NCBI GenBank assembly: GCA_037127315.1
Contig: JBBBDQ010000420.1
Coordinates: 1,210,001 to 1,274,000, forward strand
Length of the DNA stretch: 64,000 nt
Reading direction: 5' to 3'
Source of the DNA: Ascarosepion bandense
Lineage: Eukaryota; Mollusca; Cephalopoda; Sepiida; Sepiidae
Part shown: one piece after another, positions 54,137 to 63,653 of the stretch
How the letters are laid out: every line of letters starts with the position of its first letter
Numbering within the stretch: position 1 is the first letter of the stretch
Position numbers and translations under genes: made by a program
Notes under the pieces: generated by a model
Database searches by the model: none
What the model was told of the DNA's origin: nothing
The model's input: only the letters and a program-made list of their open reading frames with translations

Positions 54137-54665
54137 ACATTTCTGTTGTTAATGCATTTTTTTAATCATTTCTTCCAAATCAAAACAACCAAGATCCAAG
54201 GGATGACCGCCAGTAAAAGAAACAGGTTGTTCTATATAAGAACAGAGACCAAAAAGACAGAAACTGACATCTGACATTGCTTTCAAATTTTTGAAGATCG
54301 TAGTTGACAAGAAAGCAGAAAGCCGGAAATTACTTCCACAAACGACAAATGCAAGAGAAGAAACTATTATCATTGAACTTACGGTTACAGGTAGCAATGT
54401 CAGCAGTGTAATCTACTACTGTGCTTGAATTCATGAAGTTGTGGTACCAAACAGAAAAGCTCGGAACTATTAGGGCGAAAATATATACACTGAGTGCACA
54501 GAGAAGAACACAAAATGCACCTTATTGCGGTGAGAAACTGGCGCCGAGATACCTGAACAGGACTGATAACATTGCAGATTCATTATTACATTTTATCAAG
54601 AATCTCTATGTATGCAGTAGTGCCATATAAGATGCGAATGCAATATTCCATCTGCCTAGAGATAG
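54137..54665 (-). mobile_element. CR1/L2-like LINE 3' fragment, divergent
   Basis: Landmarks in plus orientation: TTCAAATTTTTGAAGATCGT and GGAAATTACTTCCACAAACG, equivalent to the codons for YNLQVF and SRLWNSLP. The frame is badly broken. Confidence 0.6.
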
Positions 54666-54689
54666 TCTACTTATAAATGACTGACTGAC

Positions 54690-55895
54690 TGATTTGTTTG
54701 TTTAACGGTATATCAACTCCTTATGGGTCATTTGATGCCGAAATTTAATCGGAAAATAGTGAATCACCAAGCAAAAACTTGTGAACTTGGAAGTAATAAA
54801 AATATGATATATGTTATTCTGCTTTCACAATTGAATACATGGTAAATGATACTCAGCTTTCTTGCACATATACATGTTTGTGGGAATATAATTACTAGAT
54901 ACTGTTGCAAGTGTTTTATGTTGTAGGTATATTATGAAATACTGTTTGATTTTTTAAAAGAAATTGTAGAAATTTTATGAACTAATGTCATGAGAGAGTT
55001 CTTCCATGTTGGTTGCTTTGTGGTATTTTGAATGGATTTGAATGAAATCGCTACCGTTTGTTAGTATGTGCGTATTGTTGGTAACTTTTTTTTATATATA
55101 TATTTGAAATTTTTTATAAAAAAATATTTTACTGGTAATTTTTAGTATAAAAATGTATTTTCATAGTTTCATCTAAACTTATTTATAAATGGAAGTTTGT
55201 CTCTGTGTGTGTATGTGTGTGTGTATGTGTGTGTGTGTCCGTTACCTATAGACTCCGAAACGGCTGAACAGATTTCTTGAAAATTTACACAGTTGTACTA
55301 TAAGCTTCTGCGAGTGTTCTTAGCTAGGTTTTGTGCCGAGGTACCCCCGATAAATATCGTAATTCGATAATCGAAAAAATCGGGTTATAGAAGGAGTAAT
55401 CACATTTTAATAAAATTTGATACAATCATAGACAAAGCCATAAGAAACGATATTCAGAAGTTTCAAGGTTGCAGTTCTTACAATAGTGCAGAAAATCGAT
55501 AATATATATATATAAAAGGCAAGATGCTTGTGTGTGTGTCTGTTTATCTGTCTGTATGTCCTTTATAGATAACCACAATTTTTATCCGAATCTCACCAAA
55601 CTTCACACAAAAATTCTTTAGGCTGAGTCTGAGATCCAGGATGATGGATTAGTTTTAAAGCTTTCGTTAAACCCGAGCAACGCCGGGCTATACTGCTGGT
55701 ACTGTTATATTTTTGCTTGGTGATTCACTATTTTCCGAAAGCTGGGACGCTAACAGTTGCTAATAAATCAAGTGAGGATGAACCTGGGAAAAAACGGAAA
55801 TTACTCGATGGTTCAACGCATTTGAAAGTCTCTAATAGCATAATCACAGGCCTTGCTGCCGGATGTTGCTTATCGTCATACCCAGGACTAATTTA
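54690..55895 (-). mobile_element. Repeat X, copy 3, carrying a Helitron
   Basis: The start of X (complement of AGTCCTGGGTATGACGATAA) lies near 55890 and its end (complement of GAGTTGATATACCGTTAAAC) near 54700. The Helitron 55172-55699 lies within. A 29-base inverted repeat (CGGAAAATAGTGAATCACCA and onward) at 54753-54781 and 55709-55737 is present in this copy only. Confidence 0.65.
55172..55699 (+). mobile_element. Non-autonomous Helitron, copy 4
   Basis: A|TCTAAACTTATTTATAAATG start, GT-rich tract, CGGCTGAACAGATTTC block, CCCGAGC/GCCGGG hairpin, and end CTGG|T (one base from CTAG). No coding. Confidence 0.85.
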
Positions 55896-56649
55896 AAAAT
55901 GTGCAAGTCTTACATAGCATAAAGAATCAAATTTCCTAGTAGCTGATTCTTTAAAAGTGTATCAGGAAACTACGCCACATTTTTTTCTTTCATGTGTCGT
56001 GTCAATCATGGCTAGTCAATCATGGCTCTCAACAATTTCATATCGTTTTTATTTCTTGTCCCCTCAAACCCTATACAATCGTTTGTATTTCTTGTTCCTC
56101 TCAAACACTATACAATCATTCATTTACGTAAGCTTTTTAAGTAGGTTACTCGATAATTTCTTTTGATTTCGTTATGTCCCACAAACCCTCTTTTCACATT
56201 GTGTCTCAGAATTTTCAATTAACTTTTTAATCCTAAGTGCCATTTATTTTCCCATAGACTTCCTCATTGATTATATGGAATTATATGGAATTATATGGAA
56301 TTATATGGAATTCTCATTTGTGGGCATAATGATCTTTCGCATTGAAAACATTGAATAACAAAAGTCAACAGTGATATCACGTAATCTTTCCTAAATTTAA
56401 CAATAGTTTTTTTTTTTATTTCTGTTGGCTACGAAGACGGATGCAGTTCCTGTTTCAATGCTGTCGAGTACTGAACAGTCGGTAGATGAGGGCGAGCGGT
56501 AGAGAAAGAAAAGATAGCTAACTTAGAAGTGAGAGACAGAAACACATGAAAGAATGATTTAGGGATTCAAGAACAGATTTTATCTAAAATAAGTGGACAC
56601 AATGTTTGCGATTTATTTAATCTGACTTGTCTAAAAGGAAATTTGCTGC
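55896..56649. other. No gene; one 10-bp tandem repeat
   Basis: TTATATGGAA repeated four times at 56271-56310. Otherwise AT-rich without recognised features. Confidence 0.6.
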
Positions 56650-56687
56650 CTAAATACACACACACATACTCATACACATACACACAG

Positions 56688-56743
<56 letters not shown>
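56650..56743. repeat. (AC)n(AT)n compound microsatellite
   Basis: AC-rich to about 56715, then AT to 56743, directly before the palindromic element. Confidence 0.95.
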
Positions 56744-56746
<3 letters not shown>

Positions 56747-57068
56747 AAAAAATTAAGGCAGACACGTTATTTCATGGTGAATCGGAAGTGTGGGCCTATT
56801 TCAGGAAAGCCATCATCAGCTTCCGTCTTTATTTTACAAAGAATTTTACACGAATAAAATCCTTTGTAAAATAAAGACGGAAGCTGATGATGGTTTGCCT
56901 GAAATAAGTCCATACTTCCGATTCACCATGAAATAACGTGTCTGCCTTAATTTTTCTTATATTTGGTCTATATGTATTTCTATATATGTTTAAAGCTCTT
57001 TTAGATAGTTATCCTATCACTGTATGTACAGGATACTCATTTGGACTCTTCTATACCCACACTGCATG

Positions 57069-57075
<7 letters not shown>
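56744..57075. mobile_element. Palindromic element with two facing hammerhead motifs (copy 2)
   Basis: 217-bp near-perfect palindrome (56744-56960), then a tail sharing TATACCCACACTGCATGCTG with copy 1 (29805-30070) but ~60 bp longer. Left motif 56799-56819 (minus): CUGAUGA, UGGCUUUCCU, GAAA. Right motif 56884-56904 (plus): CUGAUGA, UGGUUUGCCU, GAAA. Both cores are intact; stem II is only GG/CC. Ends at (AT)n. Confidence 0.82.

Positions 57076-57127
<52 letters not shown>
57073..57127. repeat. (AT)n microsatellite
   Basis: About 27 AT units. Confidence 0.97.
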
Positions 57128-57129
<2 letters not shown>

Positions 57130-57474
57130 TTAAAGTTAACTGAAAAGGTACCTTGATTAGGATTTACTGATTTAATTTTTCTTGTGTTCATACAAGTGTT
57201 TTCTTTTCTGAACACAAATTTTTTAAAAACTGTCCAGCAGTTCTGTATATAAGAGTACTTTTGTCTATTTTTAGCCATTATGAAGGACAGTGTTTTTTTT
57301 ATTTTTAACTGAGTATTGGTATTTAAATATATGCGTTTGAAATTATAGGCAACACAAAATTTTATCTATAAATATCATAAAGAAATACGCAACTCTATTT
57401 AACAATAACAAGAAAATTAAATTCATTGTTTATTACAAAACGTTTAAACAACTAACATTATCATTCAAAATATA

Positions 57475-58038
57475 CACTTGTGCAAATTAATGGAAACAAC
57501 TGCTTTATTTTCCTTTCTTTCATCATAAGGTCAGTTTTAGACCCATTGAAGTGACAGGGTGTAATCAGTTTCTATTTCTTCTTCAGATTATATCATTTTC
57601 AGTGGTGTGCAGTAATATCAATCTATTTTTGTGTTGTATGATGGAATTGGTTTAACTATGGAAAATATTGCTTCATTCGTAATTGCATCAGCTTGTTATC
57701 ACGCCCAGTCACTATTATCTCGACTGTCGATTAGTTGTCCTACTGAAATGTCTGCCGCGGACGTTTTTCCAAGGAAGCGTACAAAAATTGTAACACTGCA
57801 CGAACACATTGGCAAGCCTTACAGAGAGATCGCGGATATTGCTGATGTTAACCTTTTAACTGTCAGTCGTGTCATCATGGCTATGGAACAAATTAGATCC
57901 ATCAGTTCAAAACATAAAGGAAAATTTGGTTGGAAGGGTAAAACAACGCCAAGAGACGACGTATACGTGATCAGTAAAAGTGTGAAAGATTCTAGAAAGC
58001 CAATATTTATTGTGTTTCTGTTAATTTGCACAAGGGTG
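57475..58038 (+). mobile_element. Tc1-type deletion derivative with terminal repeats and TA duplication
   Basis: CACTTGTGCAAATTAATGGA at the left and the complement of CACCCTTGTGCAAATTAACA at the right, 564 bp, flanked by TA on both sides (57473-57474 and 58039-58040). Exact TA target use is the Tc1/mariner signature. The interior holds only the 5' part of a transposase gene. Confidence 0.85.
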
Positions 58039-58041
58039 TAA
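57631..58041 (+). pseudogene. Tc1-like transposase, DNA-binding domain only
   Basis: 136 codons; the conserved part begins about residue 45 with RKRTKIVTLHEHIGKPYREI, a helix-turn-helix, followed by NLLTVSRVIMAME (second helix-turn-helix), the GRKRKTTPRDD-like linker seen here as WKGKTTPRDDVYV, and KDSRK. In full-length Tc1 transposases a DDE catalytic domain of over 200 residues follows; here the frame passes into the right terminal repeat (VFLLICTRV) and stops. It could still bind terminal repeats if expressed, but cannot cut. The N-terminal ~40 residues are probably non-genuine. Confidence 0.82.
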
Positions 58042-58050
58042 AAGCACACC

Positions 58051-58524
58051 AGCAAAATGAAAACTACTGAGAGCCAACATTATTTACAAGAACAAATCCA
58101 CCTAAAAGAAATGTTTTCCTGATTAAACCACACTCAAAAATAATAATATTGGTCTTACTACTATATGCCTATCTTAAATATACCTGGCAGTAACTCTGTT
58201 AAGACTCATTTAAACACGCACGATAACCTACTAAATCCAATTCAATTCGAATCAAACTAGTAGAATATACAAGTATAATAGCTTCATCCACATGTAAAAA
58301 AAAAAAAAAAGAAATTTATTTTTGGGAGCCCAAAAATAATAATAATAAAACAGATATCGACACTAGGTAACATTACGAACATACCAACAATATGCTGACA
58401 GTTTTTGGAAAATAAAATATTTCTATAACTTTAGAAAGATTCAGAAAATAACCACACATTCTGTTAAAAAAGTAAATCAAAATCGTCTGCGATAATGGTT
58501 AAAAGAATAGACTAAACCGCTTTG
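58051..58524. other. No feature seen
   Basis: AT-rich spacer with an A-run near 58296-58311 and AATAAT words near 58337. Confidence 0.5.
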
Positions 58525-58847
58525 ATTTTAATCATTTCACCCCAAGCAAGGCATTCCACTGCCACGATTGCGCATGGGGCTACATAGGGGAAGGTAAAGA
58601 GAAGGAGTGGTTAGACATAGGGAATGTCAGGAGGAAGGTGACAGATGAATAAGGATACCGAGGATGAGGGTTGGGCAGATGGGAAGAGTGTTTTTTTAAT
58701 CATTTCACCCCAAGCAAGGCATTCCACTGCCACGATTGCGCATGGGGCTACATAGGGGAAGGTAAAGAGAAGGAGTGGTTAGACATAGGGAATGTCAGGA
58801 GGAAGGTGACAGATGAGTAAGGATACCGAGGATGAGGGTTTTAAACA
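58525..58847 (-). repeat. Tandem duplication of a CR1/L2-like LINE 3' end
   Basis: 58533-58692 and 58697-58838 are almost identical (TTTCACCCCAAGCAAGGCAT through AGGATACCGAGGATGAGGGT). The first repeat unit has a short extra GGGCAGATGGGAAGAGTG before the second starts. Confidence 0.9.
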
Positions 58848-58972
58848 ATGTTTTCACACATTGTGTTCAGAAAAGAAATCATTTAAAAGAACACAAGAAA
58901 ATTAAATAATAAGCTTAATCGGGGTACATTGTCAGTTACCTTTAACGAAACACACGTACAAATATAGTGTAA

Positions 58973-59531
58973 TTTTGTTCTTACAGTGGTTCATAAAAGC
59001 ATTATATATAACAAAAATTTTCATCTTTCAGAATAATATTCTTCTTTAGGCTAAATTTTAAAAACAAACAGTACAAATGATTTATTTAAGAAAATATAGA
59101 TGAATTCATGGTTATCAGAAAGTTGGGGAGGGGTGACTGAAGGAAGTAAAGCAATATGATTGTGGGTGTGTCAGTATTCATCAATCAAAAGTAAGAATTA
59201 GGTTGAACTATGGAGTTGAACATTTAGGTCGAGTGAAAGATATTGTTGCTTTATCTCATAACATACCACTTTTTTATTTTGTCTAAGGACAATACATACT
59301 AGGAATAGACATTATTCAAATGTGTAGACAACTTTTGACAGCTGGTCAGATTTTAGATTATTTAAATCTAAATTTGTACTACATAATCAGTTAAAGGGGG
59401 TGGATTGTTTAGATTAAAATTAGAATTAAATAATTATGATATACTAAAGTAAATTGGAAATATGAAAACCAAATAACTATTGTGTGGGCCAATAATTTTA
59501 ATAAAACAGTTTTTTAAGTAATATTAGAGTA
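58973..59531. other. No feature seen
   Basis: AT-rich with no recognised motif; borders a Helitron. Confidence 0.5.
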
Positions 59532-59846
59532 TCTAAACTTATTTATAGATGGAACATTGTCTCTGTGTGAGTGTGTGTGTGTCTATGTGGGTGGGTGTCC
59601 GTTACCTATAGACTCCGAAATGGCTGAACCGATTTTCTTGAAAATTTACACAGTTGTACTATAAGCGTCTGCAAGTGTTCTTAGCTAGGTTGTGTGTCGA
59701 GGTACCCCCGATAAATATAAAAAAAATCAGGTTATAGAAGGAGTGGTCCGATTTTAATCAAATTTGATACACTCATAGACAAAGACATTAAGAAACGATA
59801 TTTAGAAGTTACAAGGTTGCAGTTCTTACAATAGTGCATAAAATCG

Positions 59847-59892
<46 letters not shown>

Positions 59893-60279
59893 GCAAGATG
59901 TTTGTGTGTGTGTGTCTGTTTATCTGCCTGCATTTCTGTATTTTTTCAGCCCTTTAATTTTAGTTTTTGCTTCGGGTTTGACTCTAAGTAGGTATAATTG
60001 TAGTTCTTAATCTCAGCCATGATAGCATTTACGCAGAGGACTTATTTAGCTTTCCAAATTCAGTTTTTTTACTAAAAAACTTATTTGATATCGATACCAG
60101 GAAATCAAAATTTGACTTACATCCATTCATTTTTCTTTCAGTCTACAGTTTCATTTTAACTTGAAACAACTATTGCTTTTTAGTCTTTCGTGCTAACGTC
60201 CAAAAAGTCTGAGCTCCAGGACCATGGATTAGTTTTAAAGCTTTCATTACACCCAAGCAACGCTGGGCTATACTGCTAG
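59532..60279 (+). mobile_element. Non-autonomous Helitron, copy 5 (longest)
   Basis: A|TCTAAACTTATTTATAGATG start, GT tract, shared CGGCTGAACC-like block (here TGGCTGAACCGATTTTCTTG), internal (AT)n (59850-59890), and end with a CCCAAGC/GCTGGG hairpin and CTAG. The hairpin's G-C pair has become A-T through changes on both sides, so pairing is kept. The base after CTAG is A, not the usual T. Confidence 0.85.
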
Positions 60280-60453
60280 AAAGTTATAAGTGCCATTACA
60301 ATGAATTTAAATTTGAAAGAGAAATCAGTACAGTATTTACATAATACTTGTCAATTAATTTTTATGGTTTATTTCTGCTGTATTTTTAGGGAACTTAATA
60401 ATCTGCAGCTTTTCATTCAGACAGACAGAGAGATGGAGCAAATGTCAACTTCT

Positions 60454-60460
<7 letters not shown>

Positions 60461-60508
<48 letters not shown>
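60461..60508. repeat. (AT)n microsatellite
   Basis: About 24 AT units. Confidence 0.97.
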
Positions 60509-60511
<3 letters not shown>

Positions 60512-60776
60512 GACGTTTGTGTTTGGCTGAAAATATGTTAACTAGAGTATTTCGAAGTGATAACGCATTTAAGGCAAGCAGTCATTATAGTACACGATAT
60601 AAAGAGATAGAGTCTTAAAATGACAATGAAATAAACAGTTTTCCTTATTTTGTGAATATCTCTTCTCTTCATTTCGTGAAATGAAAACAACTTATCTGGA
60701 GACTTGAGGGAGAAAAAAAACTCGATTTTATTTTTGATAACATAAAAATACGCATATATATATACATTATAATTTG

Positions 60777-60985
60777 CAGTTTAGAACATGTACAAATTAT
60801 AATTTACTACAAAAGTGTACTATTTGTTTCGACATCGAAAAAAATGTCTCATCAGTAATGAATAATGATGCTAATCATTATACCATCATTATTAACTGCC
60901 TGATGAGATATTGTTTTTTCGATGGCAAAACAAAATGTACACTTTAGTAGTAAATTATAATTTGTACATGTTCTAAACTATAACT
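60777..60985. mobile_element. Palindromic element with hammerhead (third type)
   Basis: Arms at about 60777-60870 and 60890-60985, marked by TAGAACATGTACAAATTATA and its complement. The left arm holds a hammerhead core on the minus strand (60827-60855); the right arm holds the decayed mirror (60900 on: CUGAUGA, then AAAA in place of GAAA). No coding. Confidence 0.75.
60827..60855 (-). ncRNA. Hammerhead core
   Basis: CUGAUGA, perfect five-pair stem II GACAU/AUGUC around a U-rich loop, GAAAC, then AC/GU stem III around AAAUA. Core intact; stem I is weak or unresolved. Confidence 0.6.
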
Positions 60986-61265
60986 TATAATAAATATTCA
61001 TTGCTCTATTTCTATATTGAGCACTGTTTTAAATTAATTTTTTGAAAGTTGTTAATACTTTCTTCCATCTTTATTCATTTGGATATATATATATATATGA
61101 TGGACTCTCCCGTCGATTTCGACGTATAAGCGTCTAACTTGGTTAGATTACCACATAAAGAATTGTTTAAAGTGCTGACGGCTTGTGTCGCACCATCCAC
61201 GTTTTTGAAAGTGCTGATAACAAACAATCGGTGCAGACGTCTGCCACAGATCGCATGAACAAAAG

Positions 61266-61428
61266 ACCTCAGTTATTTAACCCATAACTGGAGGGAAGGG
61301 ACGGATTAATACCTTTCCGAAGTTTACCAGTGCGTAAGTGAATGCAAAAGGTTCGACTGGAATTGGAAATCGGCTCACCGAGTTTCCCCTCCGAGTCGAC
61401 ATCCACTGCACCACAACGCACATCCGTC
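61266..61428 (-). mobile_element. SINE A, head-containing copy, tail missing
   Basis: Minus strand from the tRNA-like head (GTGGTGCAGTGGATGTCGAC, near 61420) to TTAACCCATAACTGGAGGGA. Its 5' side touches a 5S rRNA-derived sequence. Confidence 0.8.
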
Positions 61429-61432
61429 AATA

Positions 61433-61541
61433 AACGCTTACAGCACCTGGTATTCCCAAGCGGCCACTCATCTAAGTACTGGCCATGCTCAACTTCGGCG
61501 ATCGAGCGGAAACCGGTGTATTCAACCTAATATGACCGTAA
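61433..61541 (-). pseudogene. 5S rRNA-derived sequence
   Basis: Minus strand begins TACGGTCATATTAGGTTGAA and reads ACACCGGTTTCCGCTCGATC, GCCGAAGTTGAGC, AGTACTTAGATGAGTGGCCG and CTTGGGAATACCAGGTGCTG to TAAGCG. Lined up with animal 5S rRNA this is near full length (about 109 of 120 bases) with scattered changes, including in the internal promoter (the GGATGGGTGACC equivalent reads AGATGAGTGGCC). It lacks a T-run terminator and joins SINE A within 15 bases. It could be a 5S pseudogene or the head of a 5S-derived SINE. Confidence 0.85.
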
Positions 61542-61892
61542 AATATATATATATATATATATTAATTCAGATACTTTAATCCAAGCGGAAAAAGCAGGAA
61601 GGTAAATTCCAAAAACCCGATCCTAATTAATATTAAAAATTTTATTTCAATATTAAAAAATGATACAGGAAGAGAGCTCCATGTAATAAAATATTACAGA
61701 GCAAATATAAATTAAAAAAGGATTAATTCAATGATGTTGGATGATCATTTTGATATGAAAATCCCCACGGGGGATAACACATCACCTCAGCAACAGAAAA
61801 ATCCTTTCAGAAAGGATTTTTCATTATACACGCCCCCCCCCCCCAAAAAAATATATATTTTTTTTTTTGGGCGTATATAATGAAAATATACG
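61542..61892. mobile_element. Repeat shared with 36363-36500, plus hairpins
   Basis: TCCAAAAACCCGATCC and TTACAGAGCAAA match the PLE-like end at 36363. A perfect hairpin AAAAATCCTTTC/AGAAAGGATTTTT lies at 61778-61802, and CATTATACACGCCC pairs with GGGCGTATATAATG across a 12-C run (61806-61882). Confidence 0.65.
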
Positions 61893-61962
61893 CGCTAAAA
61901 GTCTGCCTCCTTCTACCGAGCGCCCATAGCTCAGAGGTAGAATTTTTGGATGACTAAATATA
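61893..61962 (+). mobile_element. SINE B, internally deleted copy
   Basis: CGCTAAAAGTCTGCCTCCTT, the A-box-like GCCCATAGCTCAGAGGTAG, then directly the terminal GGATGACTAAATA: the B box and hammerhead-like part are gone. Confidence 0.75.
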
Positions 61963-61964
61963 TA

Positions 61965-62340
61965 ATCAAGTTCCCTAAAAACAAGGCAGTAAATCCATTA
62001 AGACATAAAGCATTACTGGGTGTAGAAAAATTCAAAACTTGCTAATGGGCGAGCACAAAAATATTAAACTAGAAAACAGTAGATAGCGATTGACATGCAT
62101 TTACATTTTTCTAAGTTAAAGTTGGATGGAAAGCATGAAACCAGAAGGGAGTTCCACAAGTGAGAAGAGCGAGAGAAGAAACTATAAGCAGAGAACGTGC
62201 GGCTACCACTCGCCAGCTTAAAAGTAAATTGATGAACTTCCGACAGCAATCTAGTACTTACGCTTACATTTAAAGAAAACTAGGTAACAGCTTCTCATCC
62301 GAACGATATCATGAAAGCATTTATAAATAAAATAAAGGAA
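61965..62340 (-). mobile_element. CR1/L2-like LINE 3' fragment, divergent subfamily
   Basis: Same subfamily as 2985-3570. Minus codons 62249-62064 include FFSRSSHLWNSLL and NFNLEKCKC. The 3' non-coding part is at 61970-62060. Confidence 0.68.
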
Positions 62341-62632
62341 GGATCTGCGTTGGGGTGCAATGGATATCGACTCGGAACAAGAAATCGAGGAGCCGAGTTC
62401 GAACTCTAAGTGAATCCACTACATTCTCTTACGCACAAAATACCTTTGGGAAAGGTATTAATCCGTCTCTTCCCTCCAGTTCTGGGTTAAATAACAGGAC
62501 AGATTGGGTTCTATAGACTTGGTTGGCAACCAGTCTACCACAGAAAGAAATGGCAGGCGACTGCGGGATAATCTTCTTCTTTCTCATGATCGCTCTAGCG
62601 TGTATCACGTATGGCACTTAACTGACTGACAA
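62340..62632 (+). mobile_element. SINE A, full-length copy
   Basis: A-box-like TGGGGTGCAATGG at 62351-62363 and B-box-like GAGTTCGAACTC at 62396-62407; then CTTTGGGAAAGGTATTAATC, GGTTGGCAACCAGTCTACCA, and the end GGCACTTAACTGACTGAC. Confidence 0.88.
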
Positions 62633-62827
62633 AGAGGCGACCATATATATATTTAAACACACACATATGTCTATTTATTTATATTTATAAATATACATAT
62701 TATCCCATTACCGATAGCACGACTCGGAGTTTCAGGTTGTATGCAACCTTCGAGTGCTGAAAATCTTTACTTAATTTAAAAGTTTGGCTATTACAATTTT
62801 GCTGTCGTTATACATTATACTGGGATT

Positions 62828-63078
62828 CAATCAGTTAATTGCTGTACATGATACACTTGGTTGAATACGCCTCTTTCGAAACATGTCTGACATTACTTTT
62901 TGCGGTAGACCGGTTGCCAACCAAGGCTATAGAACCCAAGCTATTCAACCTGGAGTGAGAAGAGATGGATTAATACCTTTCCCAAGAGTAAGTGAATGTA
63001 ACGAATTCAACTGCAATTCGAACGCGGATTTCCGAGTTCTCATTCCAAGCCGATATCCATTACACCACAACTCTCATA
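62828..63078 (-). mobile_element. SINE A, near full-length copy
   Basis: The minus-strand head is near 63075 (TGTGGTGTAATGGATATCGG) and the tail near 62830. Lies ~200 bp from, and opposite to, the copy at 62340, so the two form an inverted pair. Confidence 0.85.
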
Positions 63079-63612
63079 TTTTTTAATTCAAAATATATGG
63101 TATTCGAAATAAACTGGTTTGTATATATATGAAAATGTTATGTCTGGGTTGTGAATATTAATTTTCATAATATTAACCATAAGGAGCATTATTTGTTCTT
63201 TTTCAAATATGATAAAGAACAAACAAACAAACAATAATCTATATTAAAAACAATCTATGTTAATCTGGATAACGTATTTGAGCAGATATTTATTTTTATG
63301 TTTGCATGTAATCATCAATTCATTTATCTTGTTTAACAAGCTATGGTTATCTAAGTGTTTAAGAAAACTAATAAATGCACATTAATTCAATTCGATATTT
63401 GCAACATTTTTACCCGTCCATTACCAAGAATCTGCTATAAATTTAGCTAAAACTGCGTCGTTCTATCAGTGTGGGATAATACGTGCATTTATTAATATAT
63501 ACTTAATAGCTCTCTTGTATTACATCGAACACTGTTTATTATTAATTTATTAATAATAATAATGATTAATAATAAAATAATATCAAAAATTATAATTGTT
63601 ATTTTAATAATA
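63079..63612. other. No gene; AT-rich
   Basis: Part of 63290-63540 shares words with 46560-46690 (TTAATAGCTCT, ACATCGAACACTGTTTATTA and the like), so it is a diverged repeat of unknown class. Confidence 0.45.

Positions 63613-63652
<40 letters not shown>
63613..63652. repeat. (GA)n microsatellite
   Basis: About 19 GA/AG units; a second short run sits at 63914-63932. Confidence 0.95.

Positions 63653-63653
<1 letters not shown>

Larger units (their letters stand above)
57128..58972. repeat. 1.8-kb segment bounded by ~110-bp inverted repeats
   Basis: 57128-57235 and 58850-58972 are imperfect reverse complements (CGTTAAAGTTAACTG with CAGTTACCTTTAACG; TTCTTTTCTGAACACA with its complement; TTTTCTTGTGTTC with GAACACAAGAAAA). 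Inside lie the Tc1-derived element and duplicated LINE tails. May be an older DNA transposon or a foldback; no transposase of its own seen. Confidence 0.65.

Noticed and set aside
61433..61541. Functional 5S rRNA gene
   Set aside because: Many changes including in the internal promoter, no T-run terminator, and direct fusion to a SINE.
61740..61800. Hammerhead motif at the CCCCACGGGGG hairpin
   Set aside because: A stable hairpin, but neither CUGANGA nor GAAA is present at its sides.
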